Of a stretch of DNA of 64,000 bases, positions 25,180-33,372 are shown piece by piece (the first letter of the stretch is position 1; every line of letters begins with the position of its first letter). The stretch comes from Pseudobdellovibrionaceae bacterium (GTDB lineage: Bacteria > Bdellovibrionota > FAC87 > UBA2466 > JACKAF01): the NCBI GenBank assembly GCA_020635235.1, contig JACKAF010000002.1, positions 496,001 through 560,000 on the forward strand, given 5' to 3'. The notes beneath the pieces were generated by a model. That model was given only the letters and a program-made list of their open reading frames with translations, did no database searches and was not told the DNA's origin. Position numbers and translations under genes: made by a program.

Positions 25180-26186
25180 GCGTCTTGCTGAATCAGCGCC
25201 AACTGCTCTCTCAAGTCCATTAACTGCTGCTCCCAGTAGCGAGCGTCCCCATATTGTGGGAAGGCGCGAGGAAAGGCGGGATCCTCCCAGCGCTTTGAAA
25301 TCCACGCTGAAAAATGAACAAAACGGAGTGCGCGTAGTGGCTCAATGAGGCGTAGCGTACTGTAGTTAAAGTCGCGCATTTGGCAATAGGCCTCAAGCAT
25401 CTGGTCGCGCTGGCGCACTGTGTACTCGTCGCGGCCCGGAAGGAGCAGCCAAACGTCCTGCACGCAAGGGCCCCGTACCATGTCATCAAAGTCCACCCAA
25501 AAAAGACCGGCACTCCCCAAAAGCAAATTGCCCAGATGGCTGTCCCCATGGATGCGTTGTACTTCTGCGGCCTCAAACCACGGAGCGGTTGTCTTGCAGA
25601 TGGTTTCCACCGTTTGCTTGTAGCTCTGCTCGATGTGCGCCGGAAGAACGCGTGAGTCGACCAGGTACTTCAGGTTTTCTATCCCGTAGGTTTGCGGGGA
25701 AAGTTGCAGCCGGTGGGGCGCTTGCCGCGAGGCACCCACGGCGTGTAGCCGAGCCAATAAACGTCCAATCTGATCTACTTGGAAATTGGTGAGTTCGTCG
25801 GGGTTGCGTCCACCTCTTTTAGGAAAGAGCGTGTACCAAACATCAATATCGTCCAGTTTTCGCAGGGTTTCGCCGTTTTCAAATTTAAGCGGGGCAACGA
25901 CCGGAATTTCGGCTTCTTCCAGGTCCTGAAGAAACTGGTGCTCTTCAAGGATTTGTTCCTTGGTCCAACGACCCGGGCGGTAAAACTTGGCGATTCTAAA
26001 ACGATCGCTCGGGTTTTCCGGGGCTTCGTCGAGTTCAATCTCAACCTCATAGACACGGTTCTCCATGCTGTTTAAAGGCAAGCATCGGCCCGTGCAAAGA
26101 AGGCCTCCCGCTTCAACGGCATCGAGGATCTTCTCGGGCGTTATCGCGTAGAAGTACTTGGTTTCGGCTCCCCAGGCGGAAGAAAT
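25176..26186 (-). CDS. srkA: Stress response kinase A (SrkA/YihE), apparent ATT start
   Basis: A protein of about 336 residues (E. coli YihE is 328) of the aminoglycoside-phosphotransferase-like kinase fold. It has PLNSMENRVY, KFYRPGRWTKEQILEEHQFL, the catalytic loop IHGDSHLGNLLL and WVDFDDMVRGP. Homology continues upstream of the first usable canonical codon (TTG 26081) through YAITPEKILDAVEAGG. In that extension no ATG, GTG, TTG or CTG exists before the in-frame TGA. The best start is ATT at 26186, 5 nt after AAGGAGG. SrkA phosphorylates Ser/Thr and protects from envelope stress and programmed death. It is third behind frmA-fghA, suggesting a link to aldehyde stress. Confidence 0.88.
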   Translation of the reverse strand: MSSAWGAETKYFYAITPEKILDAVEAGGLLCTGRCLPLNSMENRVYEVEIELDEAPENPSDRFRIAKFYRPGRWTKEQILEEHQFLQDLEEAEIPVVAPLKFENGETLRKLDDIDVWYTLFPKRGGRNPDELTNFQVDQIGRLLARLHAVGASRQAPHRLQLSPQTYGIENLKYLVDSRVLPAHIEQSYKQTVETICKTTAPWFEAAEVQRIHGDSHLGNLLLGSAGLFWVDFDDMVRGPCVQDVWLLLPGRDEYTVRQRDQMLEAYCQMRDFNYSTLRLIEPLRALRFVHFSAWISKRWEDPAFPRAFPQYGDARYWEQQLMDLREQLALIQQDA

Positions 26187-26256
26187 AATGGCCTCCTTAC
26201 AAAAGTGAGCTCAGTATGCCACAAGTTTTCCTTCCGGGCTTGGGCGATTTGCGGCC

Positions 26257-27108
26257 TTAGGCCTTCAAATGTTTGGCATGGAAAGCTATATGCTCACCAA
26301 TAAATGTCGAAATGAAGAAGTAACTGTGGTCGTAGTCCTCTTGCATCCGCAGCTCGAGCGGGTAGCCGGCTTTTTCACACGCTTCTTTGAGTAGCTCGGG
26401 TTTAAGCTGATCTTTTAGGAATGAATCGTGCGTCCCCTGATCCACGAGTAGGGGAAGTTTTTCCTTTGCTGTCGCGATAAGTTCGCACGCGTCGTATTCC
26501 TTCCACTTTTCCTTGTCAGCGCCCAGGTAGTGGCTGAAGGCTTTTTCGCCCCAGGGTACTTTTGATGGCGCACAGATTGGGGCAAAAGCCGAAACACTGC
26601 GAAAGCGACCCGGGTTTCGGAGCGCGCTCACGAGTGCACCGTGTCCACCCATGGAGTGCCCGCTGATCGCACAGCGGTCGGCGATTACCGGAAACTGTTT
26701 TTCAATAAGAGCGTGAAGCTCTTCATTCACATAGCTATCCATCCGGTAGTGGGCCGCCCAAGGTTCTTCGGTGGCGTTCACGTAGAAGCCGGCGCCGGTT
26801 CCAAAATCCCAGTCCTTGTCTTCGCCGGGGATATTGGCACCTCGAGGACTCGTGTCAGGTGCGACAACCAGAATGCCGTGGTCGGCAGCATATTTTTGCA
26901 CATAAGACTTAGTAGTGAAGTTTTCTTCAGTGCATGTCAGTCCGGACAGCCAATACAACACGGGCACCGGCCCCGAATCGGCCTGGGGTGGCCGAAACAC
27001 CGAAAAACGCATCGTCGTCTTCGTTTGTCTAGAGGCGTGTTGGTAATACTCTACCCAGCCGCCAAAGGACTTGCACTTTTTGCTTAGAGAAGCGAGTTCC
27101 ATCACCAT
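26257..27108 (-). CDS. fghA: S-formylglutathione hydrolase
   Basis: A 283-residue esterase-D-family enzyme starts at ATG 27108, overlapping the frmA stop (TAATG). It converts S-formylglutathione to formate and glutathione. Diagnostic parts are YWLSGLTCTEENF, DTSPRG, nucleophile elbow SGHSMGGHGAL (Ser), DQGTHDSFL (Asp) and DHSYFFI (His). Length matches FrmB/FghA (about 278). It works directly after the glutathione-dependent formaldehyde dehydrogenase encoded upstream. Confidence 0.95.
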   Translation of the reverse strand: MVMELASLSKKCKSFGGWVEYYQHASRQTKTTMRFSVFRPPQADSGPVPVLYWLSGLTCTEENFTTKSYVQKYAADHGILVVAPDTSPRGANIPGEDKDWDFGTGAGFYVNATEEPWAAHYRMDSYVNEELHALIEKQFPVIADRCAISGHSMGGHGALVSALRNPGRFRSVSAFAPICAPSKVPWGEKAFSHYLGADKEKWKEYDACELIATAKEKLPLLVDQGTHDSFLKDQLKPELLKEACEKAGYPLELRMQEDYDHSYFFISTFIGEHIAFHAKHLKA

Positions 27109-28217
27109 TAGTAGTCCACCATTGATCGGATGCACTGGCCGCCGTGCATATATTCGAAGGCCTGGTTGATGTCCCTGTGGGCAACCCTATGGGTGATCAT
27201 TTCATCGACCTTGATTTCCCCTTTGAGATAGCGATCGACGTAACCGGGAAGCTGGCTTCTACCTTTTACTCCGCCAAACGCGGTCCCTCGCCAGACTCGT
27301 CCTGTGACGAGTTGAAAAGGACGAGTCGAAATCTCCTGGCCCGAACCTGCGACGCCAATGATGATCGACTCTCCCCATCCTTTGTGGCAGCACTCAAGCG
27401 CGGTGCGCATGAGATGGGTGTTGCCGACACATTCGAAAGTGAAGTCAAAACCGCCGTCGCTGAGCTCAACGAGTACTTCCTGTAGAGGGCGATCGTATTT
27501 CTTTGGGTTTACAAAGTCTGTTGCGCCAAGCTGTTTGGCGAACTCGAACTTATCTTCGTTGATATCGACCGCGTAGATGCGGCCCGCTTTGGCCATGACG
27601 GCTCCCTGAATCACCGAAAGGCCGATACCTCCCAAACCAAAAACGGCTACTGAGGCGCCCGCCGGAACTTTGGCGGTATTCAGTACAGCGCCGATTCCGG
27701 TGGTGATGCCACAGCCAAGTAGGCCCACCTTGTCGAGGGGGGCGTCCTTGCTGATTTTCGCGAGTGAAATTTCCGGAACCACCGTGAATTCGGAAAAAGT
27801 GGAGGTTCCCATATAGTGGTAGATAGGTTTCCCATTCTTGGAGAAGCGGGTTGTCCCATCTGGCATGAGTCCTTTGCCTTGAGTGGCGCGTACGGCCTGA
27901 CAGAGATTTGTCTTTCCTGAAAGACAAAATTTGCAGGCTCCACACTCGGGGATGTAGAGGGGGATAACGTGGTCGCCGACTGCGACTGAGGTGACCCCAG
28001 GACCTACCTCCCGTACGATCCCCGCCCCTTCGTGCCCGAGTACCGAGGGAAAGATGCCTTCAGGATCGGATCCTGAGAGCGTGTAAGCGTCGGTATGGCA
28101 AACACCGGTAGCGACAATTTGTACCAGCACTTCACCTTTTTTCGGGCCCTGCAAATCGAGTTCCTCGACTTCCAAAGCCTGTCCCGGCGCCCAAGCGACG
28201 GCCGCACGTGTCTTCAT
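27108..28217 (-). CDS. frmA: S-(hydroxymethyl)glutathione dehydrogenase (class III ADH)
   Basis: A 369-residue zinc alcohol dehydrogenase starts at ATG 28217 behind GGGAGG. It has GVCHTDAYTLSGSDPEG and GHEGAGIV for the catalytic zinc, and the four-Cys structural zinc loop CGACKFCLSGKTNLC. FGLGGIGLSVIQGA is the NAD site and SGQEISTRPFQLVTGR is the class III signature. It oxidises S-hydroxymethylglutathione formed from formaldehyde. The frmA-fghA-srkA order suggests one detoxification operon. A terminator of the upstream vWA gene at 28269-28311 isolates its promoter region. Confidence 0.95.
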   Translation of the reverse strand: MKTRAAVAWAPGQALEVEELDLQGPKKGEVLVQIVATGVCHTDAYTLSGSDPEGIFPSVLGHEGAGIVREVGPGVTSVAVGDHVIPLYIPECGACKFCLSGKTNLCQAVRATQGKGLMPDGTTRFSKNGKPIYHYMGTSTFSEFTVVPEISLAKISKDAPLDKVGLLGCGITTGIGAVLNTAKVPAGASVAVFGLGGIGLSVIQGAVMAKAGRIYAVDINEDKFEFAKQLGATDFVNPKKYDRPLQEVLVELSDGGFDFTFECVGNTHLMRTALECCHKGWGESIIIGVAGSGQEISTRPFQLVTGRVWRGTAFGGVKGRSQLPGYVDRYLKGEIKVDEMITHRVAHRDINQAFEYMHGGQCIRSMVDY

Positions 28218-28268
28218 TTTGCCTCCCACAAGTCTTAAAGATGGGACGCAACATAGCAGGAGGGGGCC

Positions 28269-28311
28269 AAAAATAAAAGAGGGGCCCCCCCAACCCAATC
28301 GGGGGCCCCTC
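28269..28311 (-). terminator. Rho-independent terminator of the vWA gene
   Basis: GAGGGGCCCCC at 28279-28289 pairs with GGGGGCCCCTC at 28301-28311. Read on the minus strand, the 11-bp stem is followed by TTTTATTTTT. It lies 34 bp past the vWA stop. Confidence 0.85.
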
Positions 28312-28344
28312 GGATGCGTCGGACTAGCTGCTTCAGACAGTCGC

Positions 28345-29919
28345 TTAGTTAAGATCGTATTCGAGTACGATCGCGCCGCCAGCTTCGCTGAAGAACAATG
28401 TCTGGACATTGATCAGCTCTTGCACAGGGGCGTCGGTGTTTTGCGGGACACCATAGGCTTTCACGAGTTTCGCTCCCGGGAATTCCAGCGCTACCTTGAA
28501 ATTGTAGGCAACCGGGGTGACCAGGAAGTCGAAGGACTCGAAGTAGCGGAACATGTCTTTGCCAGAGTGGACAAAGAGGTAGTTGCCGCCGCGGCTCTGC
28601 GTGATGCCGTGGACAAACTTCTGGTTGAAGTTGAGTCCCAGACCAATCGCGGTCAGGCCGATGCCCTCGTTGGAATAGTCGGTGATTTGTTTTAGGACAG
28701 CGGCTTCATCGGTAACGCCCGTGTTCAGACCGGCGTCGGAGATGAGGATCAGGCGGCTTTCGTAGCCTTCGAGATCCAAGGCACGCTCGCTAAGTTGCTC
28801 GTACCCATCAACAAGACCCGCCTCTAGATTGGTGCTGCCTTTGGTCTTCAGCGCGTTCACCTTTTTAAGAAGGGCGGCTTTGTCGGTTACGTTCGCGGCC
28901 GGTACCAGGACTTCGCTGTTCGTGTCGAAGAGCACAATCGAGAGAATGTCCTGCTCGTTGAGTTCTGCGACAGTTTTTGCTATCGCGTCTTTGGCCCAAT
29001 CCAAACGAGACTTCTCGGTGTTGTCCGTGTCGCTCATCGAACCTGAGATATCGAGCACGATGGACAGGTTGAGCGGCTTGCGGTGGAACGTTGCTTTTTG
29101 CACATTGGAGTTCATTCCGATTTGCAAGAAAGCTTTTTTCGCGGCCGTGTCTACTTTGAGACCAGGCTGTACGCAAAGTAGGGCGTCGCAAGCTTGCGGA
29201 GTAAGAGAAAGATCGAACTCGCTGAGGAAGCCTTCCATTGTAAGGCTCTCAAAGTGAGGGACCTCACCGTCGGTTACAAGCTTTCGGAAGTAGCCGAAGT
29301 CCTGTGCGCCACCAGCGGTTACGTTCAATCCGCCGCCTACGCCTGCCGGAGCGGCCGCGAAGCTGCGTGCGATGCCTTCGTTGAACTTGAAGACGGGCCG
29401 GTCTTTGTATTCCTTCATGTTCTTGGCAAGGCTACGACCGAGATCCAATACTTCGTAGAACTTAGGATCCTGAATTTCGCGACTGGCATCGATTTTGGTC
29501 TGCAGGCTGGCAACGGAAGCCAGAAGTTTGTCAGCAACCGCCGTGCGCTTGGCGACGCAGTCTTTGTTGGGTTGCGGAATAGGTGTGGGCCCTGGAGGGA
29601 GAATGGGGAGTCCTCCGGGAACGCCGAGCGGACGAATTGGGGGCTCGGCGATGGGCTCTACCTTGCAGGTTTCGGAAAAATCTTTGAGGCTCGTGCTGAG
29701 AGCATTCCCCAACTCAATCGCAAATAGGCTTTTTTCAATCCGCGAATCATTGATTGAGTCCGCGCCGGCATCATAAGAGACGCTGGTTTGGCCTTTAACG
29801 AGATTCATTGTGTCGGCCTCTTGGTAGCGCCATTTTAGGGAAACTTCTTGCGCGACGCTGACCTGTGTGGCCGCTACTAGGAGGGTGCCTAGCAGCCATT
29901 GTTTGGTATTGGTTTTCAT
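28345..29919 (-). CDS. Secreted von Willebrand factor A domain protein
   Basis: A 524-residue protein has a signal peptide (MKTNTKQWLLGTLLVAATQV) and a vWA domain from about residue 290. The MIDAS residues are intact: DISGSMS, a Thr in KGSTNLEAG, and ISDAGLN. An N-terminal proline-rich stretch (PPGPTPIPQP) with two Cys precedes it. The family resembles E. coli YfbK. Such proteins bind ligands through a divalent metal on the cell surface or in the periplasm. The start has GGAG 7 nt upstream. It has its own strong terminator and is divergent from a LysR regulator, which may control it. Confidence 0.88.
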   Translation of the reverse strand: MKTNTKQWLLGTLLVAATQVSVAQEVSLKWRYQEADTMNLVKGQTSVSYDAGADSINDSRIEKSLFAIELGNALSTSLKDFSETCKVEPIAEPPIRPLGVPGGLPILPPGPTPIPQPNKDCVAKRTAVADKLLASVASLQTKIDASREIQDPKFYEVLDLGRSLAKNMKEYKDRPVFKFNEGIARSFAAAPAGVGGGLNVTAGGAQDFGYFRKLVTDGEVPHFESLTMEGFLSEFDLSLTPQACDALLCVQPGLKVDTAAKKAFLQIGMNSNVQKATFHRKPLNLSIVLDISGSMSDTDNTEKSRLDWAKDAIAKTVAELNEQDILSIVLFDTNSEVLVPAANVTDKAALLKKVNALKTKGSTNLEAGLVDGYEQLSERALDLEGYESRLILISDAGLNTGVTDEAAVLKQITDYSNEGIGLTAIGLGLNFNQKFVHGITQSRGGNYLFVHSGKDMFRYFESFDFLVTPVAYNFKVALEFPGAKLVKAYGVPQNTDAPVQELINVQTLFFSEAGGAIVLEYDLN

Positions 29920-30078
29920 TGTGAGACTCCTTTGCTCAAAAAAATGTTCACCACGGAGGGTTGTAAGACTTTCTTTGGATAAGGAAAAATTATTAGTTAT
30001 TATTTTGATTGATAAGTAAATCTGATGCTGTTAAACCCTCTCTGCTGCCGGGCAAAGCCCTCGGCCGCGGAGGGATTT

Positions 30079-30990
30079 ATGGTTGAACAGCTAAACCTGA
30101 ACCAACTGAGAGTATTTGCGGTGGTTTTCCGCCACCGCAGCATGACCCATGCAGCGAAGGAGCTTCACCTGACCCAATCAGGGGTTTCCCAGCACGTGAA
30201 GTCCCTAGAAGACGTGTTGAACCAAAAGCTCTTTGACCGCGTCCACCAGAGACTCGTCCCCACTTCGGCCGCGAAGACACTCTACGAGGGGTGCGCCCGG
30301 GGAATGTACGAGCTTGAAAGGGCTTTTTGGCAGCTCTCGGGCACCGAGCTCAAGGGTAGGGTTACCATCGGCATGCCCCCCGAGTTCGCGTACAACGTTC
30401 TCTTGCCCTTGATTGCAGCATTCCATAAAGAGCACCCTCGGGTCATTGTTAAGGCAGAAATTGGACTGGCTGCAGAAATGAATGGCAAGCTTCTCAATGG
30501 GGATCTCGATTTCGCCTTCGTGGATGATTTTTCTATGGATCCGCGTGTACGGACTGAGCGCGTTTACGACGAAACTCTGGAGTTGTGTGCCTCGCCTGAG
30601 CTCGTTGAGAGTCTGGGCCCAGTGTCGCACACCAAGGAGTACTACGAAAAGCTTCCATACATTGCGTACCTTGAAGAGGCGCCCGTGCTTCACAAATGGT
30701 TCGCGCACCATCTCCCGAGAAAAAAGATGGATCTAGATGTCCGGGCCTATCTGGGCGACTGCCAAGGCGTCTCGAAGCTCGTTTTATGTGGAATGGGTGC
30801 GGGAATCCTGCCAGGTTACCACCTGCAGAGTCTTGAGAATCAAGGACACAACGTTTACCGTTTCGGCGGAAACAAGAAGGCCTTATCGAATCAGATCAGC
30901 GTGGCGTACTTGCCCGAGCGCTCCCAATCTGTCGCCGGTGCCACGGCGCTTAGTTTCCTTAAAGGCGCACTGACAAGTCCTCGGCACTAA
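30079..30990 (+). CDS. LysR-family transcriptional regulator
   Basis: A 303-residue LTTR starts at ATG 30079 (MVEQLNLNQLRVFAVVFRHR), behind GGAGGG. The winged HTH at 10-65 (MTHAAKELHLTQSGVSQHVK) is followed by a periplasmic-binding-protein-like effector domain (GRVTIGMPPEFAYNVLLPLI). CCCTC at 30036-30040 could pair with GAGGG at 30070-30074 and mask the ribosome-binding site. It is divergent from the vWA gene across 159 AT-rich bases, the classic LysR arrangement, and converges with a 4-bp overlap on the next gene. Confidence 0.92.
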   Translation: MVEQLNLNQLRVFAVVFRHRSMTHAAKELHLTQSGVSQHVKSLEDVLNQKLFDRVHQRLVPTSAAKTLYEGCARGMYELERAFWQLSGTELKGRVTIGMPPEFAYNVLLPLIAAFHKEHPRVIVKAEIGLAAEMNGKLLNGDLDFAFVDDFSMDPRVRTERVYDETLELCASPELVESLGPVSHTKEYYEKLPYIAYLEEAPVLHKWFAHHLPRKKMDLDVRAYLGDCQGVSKLVLCGMGAGILPGYHLQSLENQGHNVYRFGGNKKALSNQISVAYLPERSQSVAGATALSFLKGALTSPRH

Positions 30991-31904
30991 TTGGGATCTT
31001 TGCAGCAGTCCGTTTGCGCAAAGAACTGGTCGACTTCTTCACGGGCGGCAAAGAGCTTAGCTTTCTCTTCTTCAATCTCACGGATCTTGGAGCAGGCGGG
31101 GGCACCAACGCCCAACGCTAGATCGGGACACGCGCCGAGGATCTCTTCCGTGCAGTTGCGCTCTCGCGTGCAGCGGCGCGCGGCCTCGGTGGCGGCCGAT
31201 AGGCCTGGACCAGCCATACTATGGAGGCGTTCGAAAAGGGCTGCCGATTTCAAATCCTCGCGACTACGTTCCACGTACTGCGGACGGCATGCGAGATTTG
31301 CCGGGTGGCGGCGGCAGGGCGACTGGATACGCACTACTACAAGGTGTTCTTCTGATAAACACGTTTTGCACGCGCCTTCTCTTGCGACGAACAACAAAGG
31401 GTAATTTCCTGGGGCCAGAGCTTTAGGGTCTAGGTGGACGCGCGTTTTTGCGGAAAGATGGCTTTTATCAAACTGCGGGGCATCAAATCGAAAGCCCCCG
31501 TTTTCGGGCGCCATCATTCTTACGTTTCTGATTGGCTTGGAATCGGACCAAACTTCAAAATCGATTTCGACATGATCGTACATCGCATTGGGATCGATCA
31601 CGACGTAGTGTAAATCGGCTGCAACCCAGTAAGCGCCCACAGGGGTTTCCAAGAGCTTCATGAAGGTCTCGGCGGTACCAGACGAATACCGCTGTACGAG
31701 TTCTGAGAGCCACGCTGGGCGATTGGGGGCGAAAAACTCGGTATAAGTGTGCGGGGCAATCGAACCCGTCAGTTTTTGGGGACCCAGCACGACGTGTCCC
31801 CCTGCCATGTAACGCGCGCTCGTGCGCGCGGCAGTGGTGGCGATTCCAGAAACACTCCAGAAACCAAGCAAGCAAACAAGCATCGGTAGGCGATAGCGGT
31901 ACAT
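30987..31904 (-). CDS. Secreted Cys-rich protein, unknown function
   Basis: A 305-residue protein starts at ATG 31904 (MYRYRLPMLVCLLGFWSVSG) with a signal peptide. The middle is beta-rich (HYVVIDPNAMYDHVEIDFEV). The C-terminal third contains several Cys pairs (CKTCL, CRRHPANLAC, CTRERNC, CPDLALGVGAPAC, CC) and a helical segment (SKIREIEEEKAKLFAAREEV). I do not recognise it. The Cys pattern fits a periplasmic or surface protein stabilised by disulfides. It lies 95 bp downstream of the HAD gene on the same strand. Confidence 0.7.
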   Translation of the reverse strand: MYRYRLPMLVCLLGFWSVSGIATTAARTSARYMAGGHVVLGPQKLTGSIAPHTYTEFFAPNRPAWLSELVQRYSSGTAETFMKLLETPVGAYWVAADLHYVVIDPNAMYDHVEIDFEVWSDSKPIRNVRMMAPENGGFRFDAPQFDKSHLSAKTRVHLDPKALAPGNYPLLFVAREGACKTCLSEEHLVVVRIQSPCRRHPANLACRPQYVERSREDLKSAALFERLHSMAGPGLSAATEAARRCTRERNCTEEILGACPDLALGVGAPACSKIREIEEEKAKLFAAREEVDQFFAQTDCCKDPN

Positions 31905-31999
31905 CCTAATCCTCTTTCGTTGGGCCCCAAACCGATAGGTGTATGACGGCGCGCAATATAGGAAAAGGCCTAGCAAAAGTCAAATTAGGGAAAAATGCT

Positions 32000-32641
32000 T
32001 TAAAGTCGAAAGCTTAGGACTGGGGAGCCGGTGGCTTGCAGGCGGGCAATCGGGTGGTGGCCGCCGGTGAGAAGTAGGGCGTCGATTCCTAGCGCCTTTG
32101 CGACTTCGGCGTCGTGGTCGGTGTCGCCGATAAGGACGATGGAGCCTTTGTCCCCGCCAAGCTCCGCAATGAGTTCCTGCCCGCGGGCAACTTTCCCGGC
32201 GGCGTAGTGATCGGCGATCCCGAAGCGGTGTGCGAAAAATTCGGCAATGCCATGCGTGTCGGTCAGGAAGTGCAGATCGGTTTCTTTGGCGGCGGAGAGG
32301 ATGGACTGATCCAGACCTGCGCCTCGTAAGTTCTCAAGCACGTCTTGCACGCCCTCGAAAAGCTGACAGCTGTGGACGCGCTCGTTGTAGCGTTTAACAA
32401 ACTCGGTCGCGACTTTTTCAAAGGGGACCCTATCGAAGTCAAAACCCAGGCGGACGTAGTAGTCGACTACCGGAAAGCCAAATTTGTTGCGGTATTCCTC
32501 TACGCTGAGTGGGGCCTTACCCTGTTCGAGAAGCAGTTCGCTAATCACCCCGACACAGAGTTGAACGTCATCCAAAAGAGTCCCGTTCCAATCCCAAATG
32601 ACGTGGGCTTTGTTTCCAAGTGCGTCCAGAATGGGGTGCAT
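32000..32641 (-). CDS. HAD-superfamily phosphatase (phosphoglycolate phosphatase-like)
   Basis: A 213-residue HAD hydrolase with motif I DWNGTLLDD, an alpha-helical cap, motif II near SILSAAKE, and motif IV IGDTDHDAEVAKALGID. This is the layout of Gph/PGP-like phosphatases that dephosphorylate small metabolites in the cytoplasm. Asn replaces the usual second Asp (DWNGT instead of DxDGT), as seen in a sub-branch. Its ATG overlaps the stop of the TPM gene (TGATG), placing it third in an operon with the desaturase. Confidence 0.87.
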   Translation of the reverse strand: MHPILDALGNKAHVIWDWNGTLLDDVQLCVGVISELLLEQGKAPLSVEEYRNKFGFPVVDYYVRLGFDFDRVPFEKVATEFVKRYNERVHSCQLFEGVQDVLENLRGAGLDQSILSAAKETDLHFLTDTHGIAEFFAHRFGIADHYAAGKVARGQELIAELGGDKGSIVLIGDTDHDAEVAKALGIDALLLTGGHHPIARLQATGSPVLSFRL

Positions 32642-33372
32642 CAGGTCCCGTCCTGAAGCGGCGTTTGGTTTTTAGCTTTGGCCGCGAGCGTCTGGTAGAT
32701 ATTAATCGCGAGCCATATTCCAAAGACGGCGACAAGTATCAGACCGATCCAATGAAGATAGGAGCCCGGCTGCTCCGCCGTTTCCGCGCGCTGGCGCGAT
32801 TGCGCGGCCGCCGCCTGCTGGGCGAGTAACACGGTATAGGTGGGAATTTCTGTGCCCTCGATCCGATTGGAGAGTGTGTCGCGAACGAGCGCTACCCCCT
32901 CCAGCAGTCCCTTATCAAAGTTCTTCTGTTGAAAACGTCCCGCGAGCAGGCGCATCAGCATGTCTCTGTCGACTCGGGGGAAAACGTCTCGCTGGCGCAA
33001 TCTTTCTCCAACGGAAACCAAAAGGTAGGGGGGATTTTGAACGACCAGGATATAGACGTTGTCCCGGCCGCCTTTTTCCGCGCGATTTTTTAACCAGGTA
33101 TTAAATTCGGGAGTGGACTGCTGAGCGCCCCCGGCTTGGGCGTTTAGCCCCGGTGCCTGGCTGAAGGTATCTAAAGACAGTCCCGCCTTGTAGTACTTCT
33201 GAAGGAGCTTATTTTGCGTTTCGAACTTATTGCGAGCGTCGGCAGAAAAGAGCCCCGCTCCATCGCGGACTTGCGCCGATAGGAGGCCACAATAAATGAG
33301 TGCAACTAGGCTTAATAGCCTACAGTACTGACCGCCGGAACGGCCTTGAAAGTTTTGAAATAAGCTCCCCAC
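32641..33372 (-). CDS. TPM-domain membrane protein
   Basis: A 243-residue protein starts at GTG 33372, inside the desaturase 3' end (61-bp overlap). The N-terminal hydrophobic stretch ends at LLSAQ and is a signal peptide. The TPM domain follows: VRDGAGLFSADARNKFETQN, then VYILVVQNPPYLLVSVGERL. A single membrane helix near 205-225 (WIGLILVAVFGIWLAINIY) and a polar tail complete it. TPM proteins face the periplasm and include acid phosphatases and photosystem-assembly factors; the role here is unknown. It is coupled to both neighbours. Confidence 0.78.
   Translation of the reverse strand: MGSLFQNFQGRSGGQYCRLLSLVALIYCGLLSAQVRDGAGLFSADARNKFETQNKLLQKYYKAGLSLDTFSQAPGLNAQAGGAQQSTPEFNTWLKNRAEKGGRDNVYILVVQNPPYLLVSVGERLRQRDVFPRVDRDMLMRLLAGRFQQKNFDKGLLEGVALVRDTLSNRIEGTEIPTYTVLLAQQAAAAQSRQRAETAEQPGSYLHWIGLILVAVFGIWLAINIYQTLAAKAKNQTPLQDGT

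Noticed and set aside
28219..28409. N-terminal extension of frmA by 64 codons
   Set aside because: It would read through the terminator hairpin, and the class III ADH start (MKTRAAV) has its own GGGAGG.
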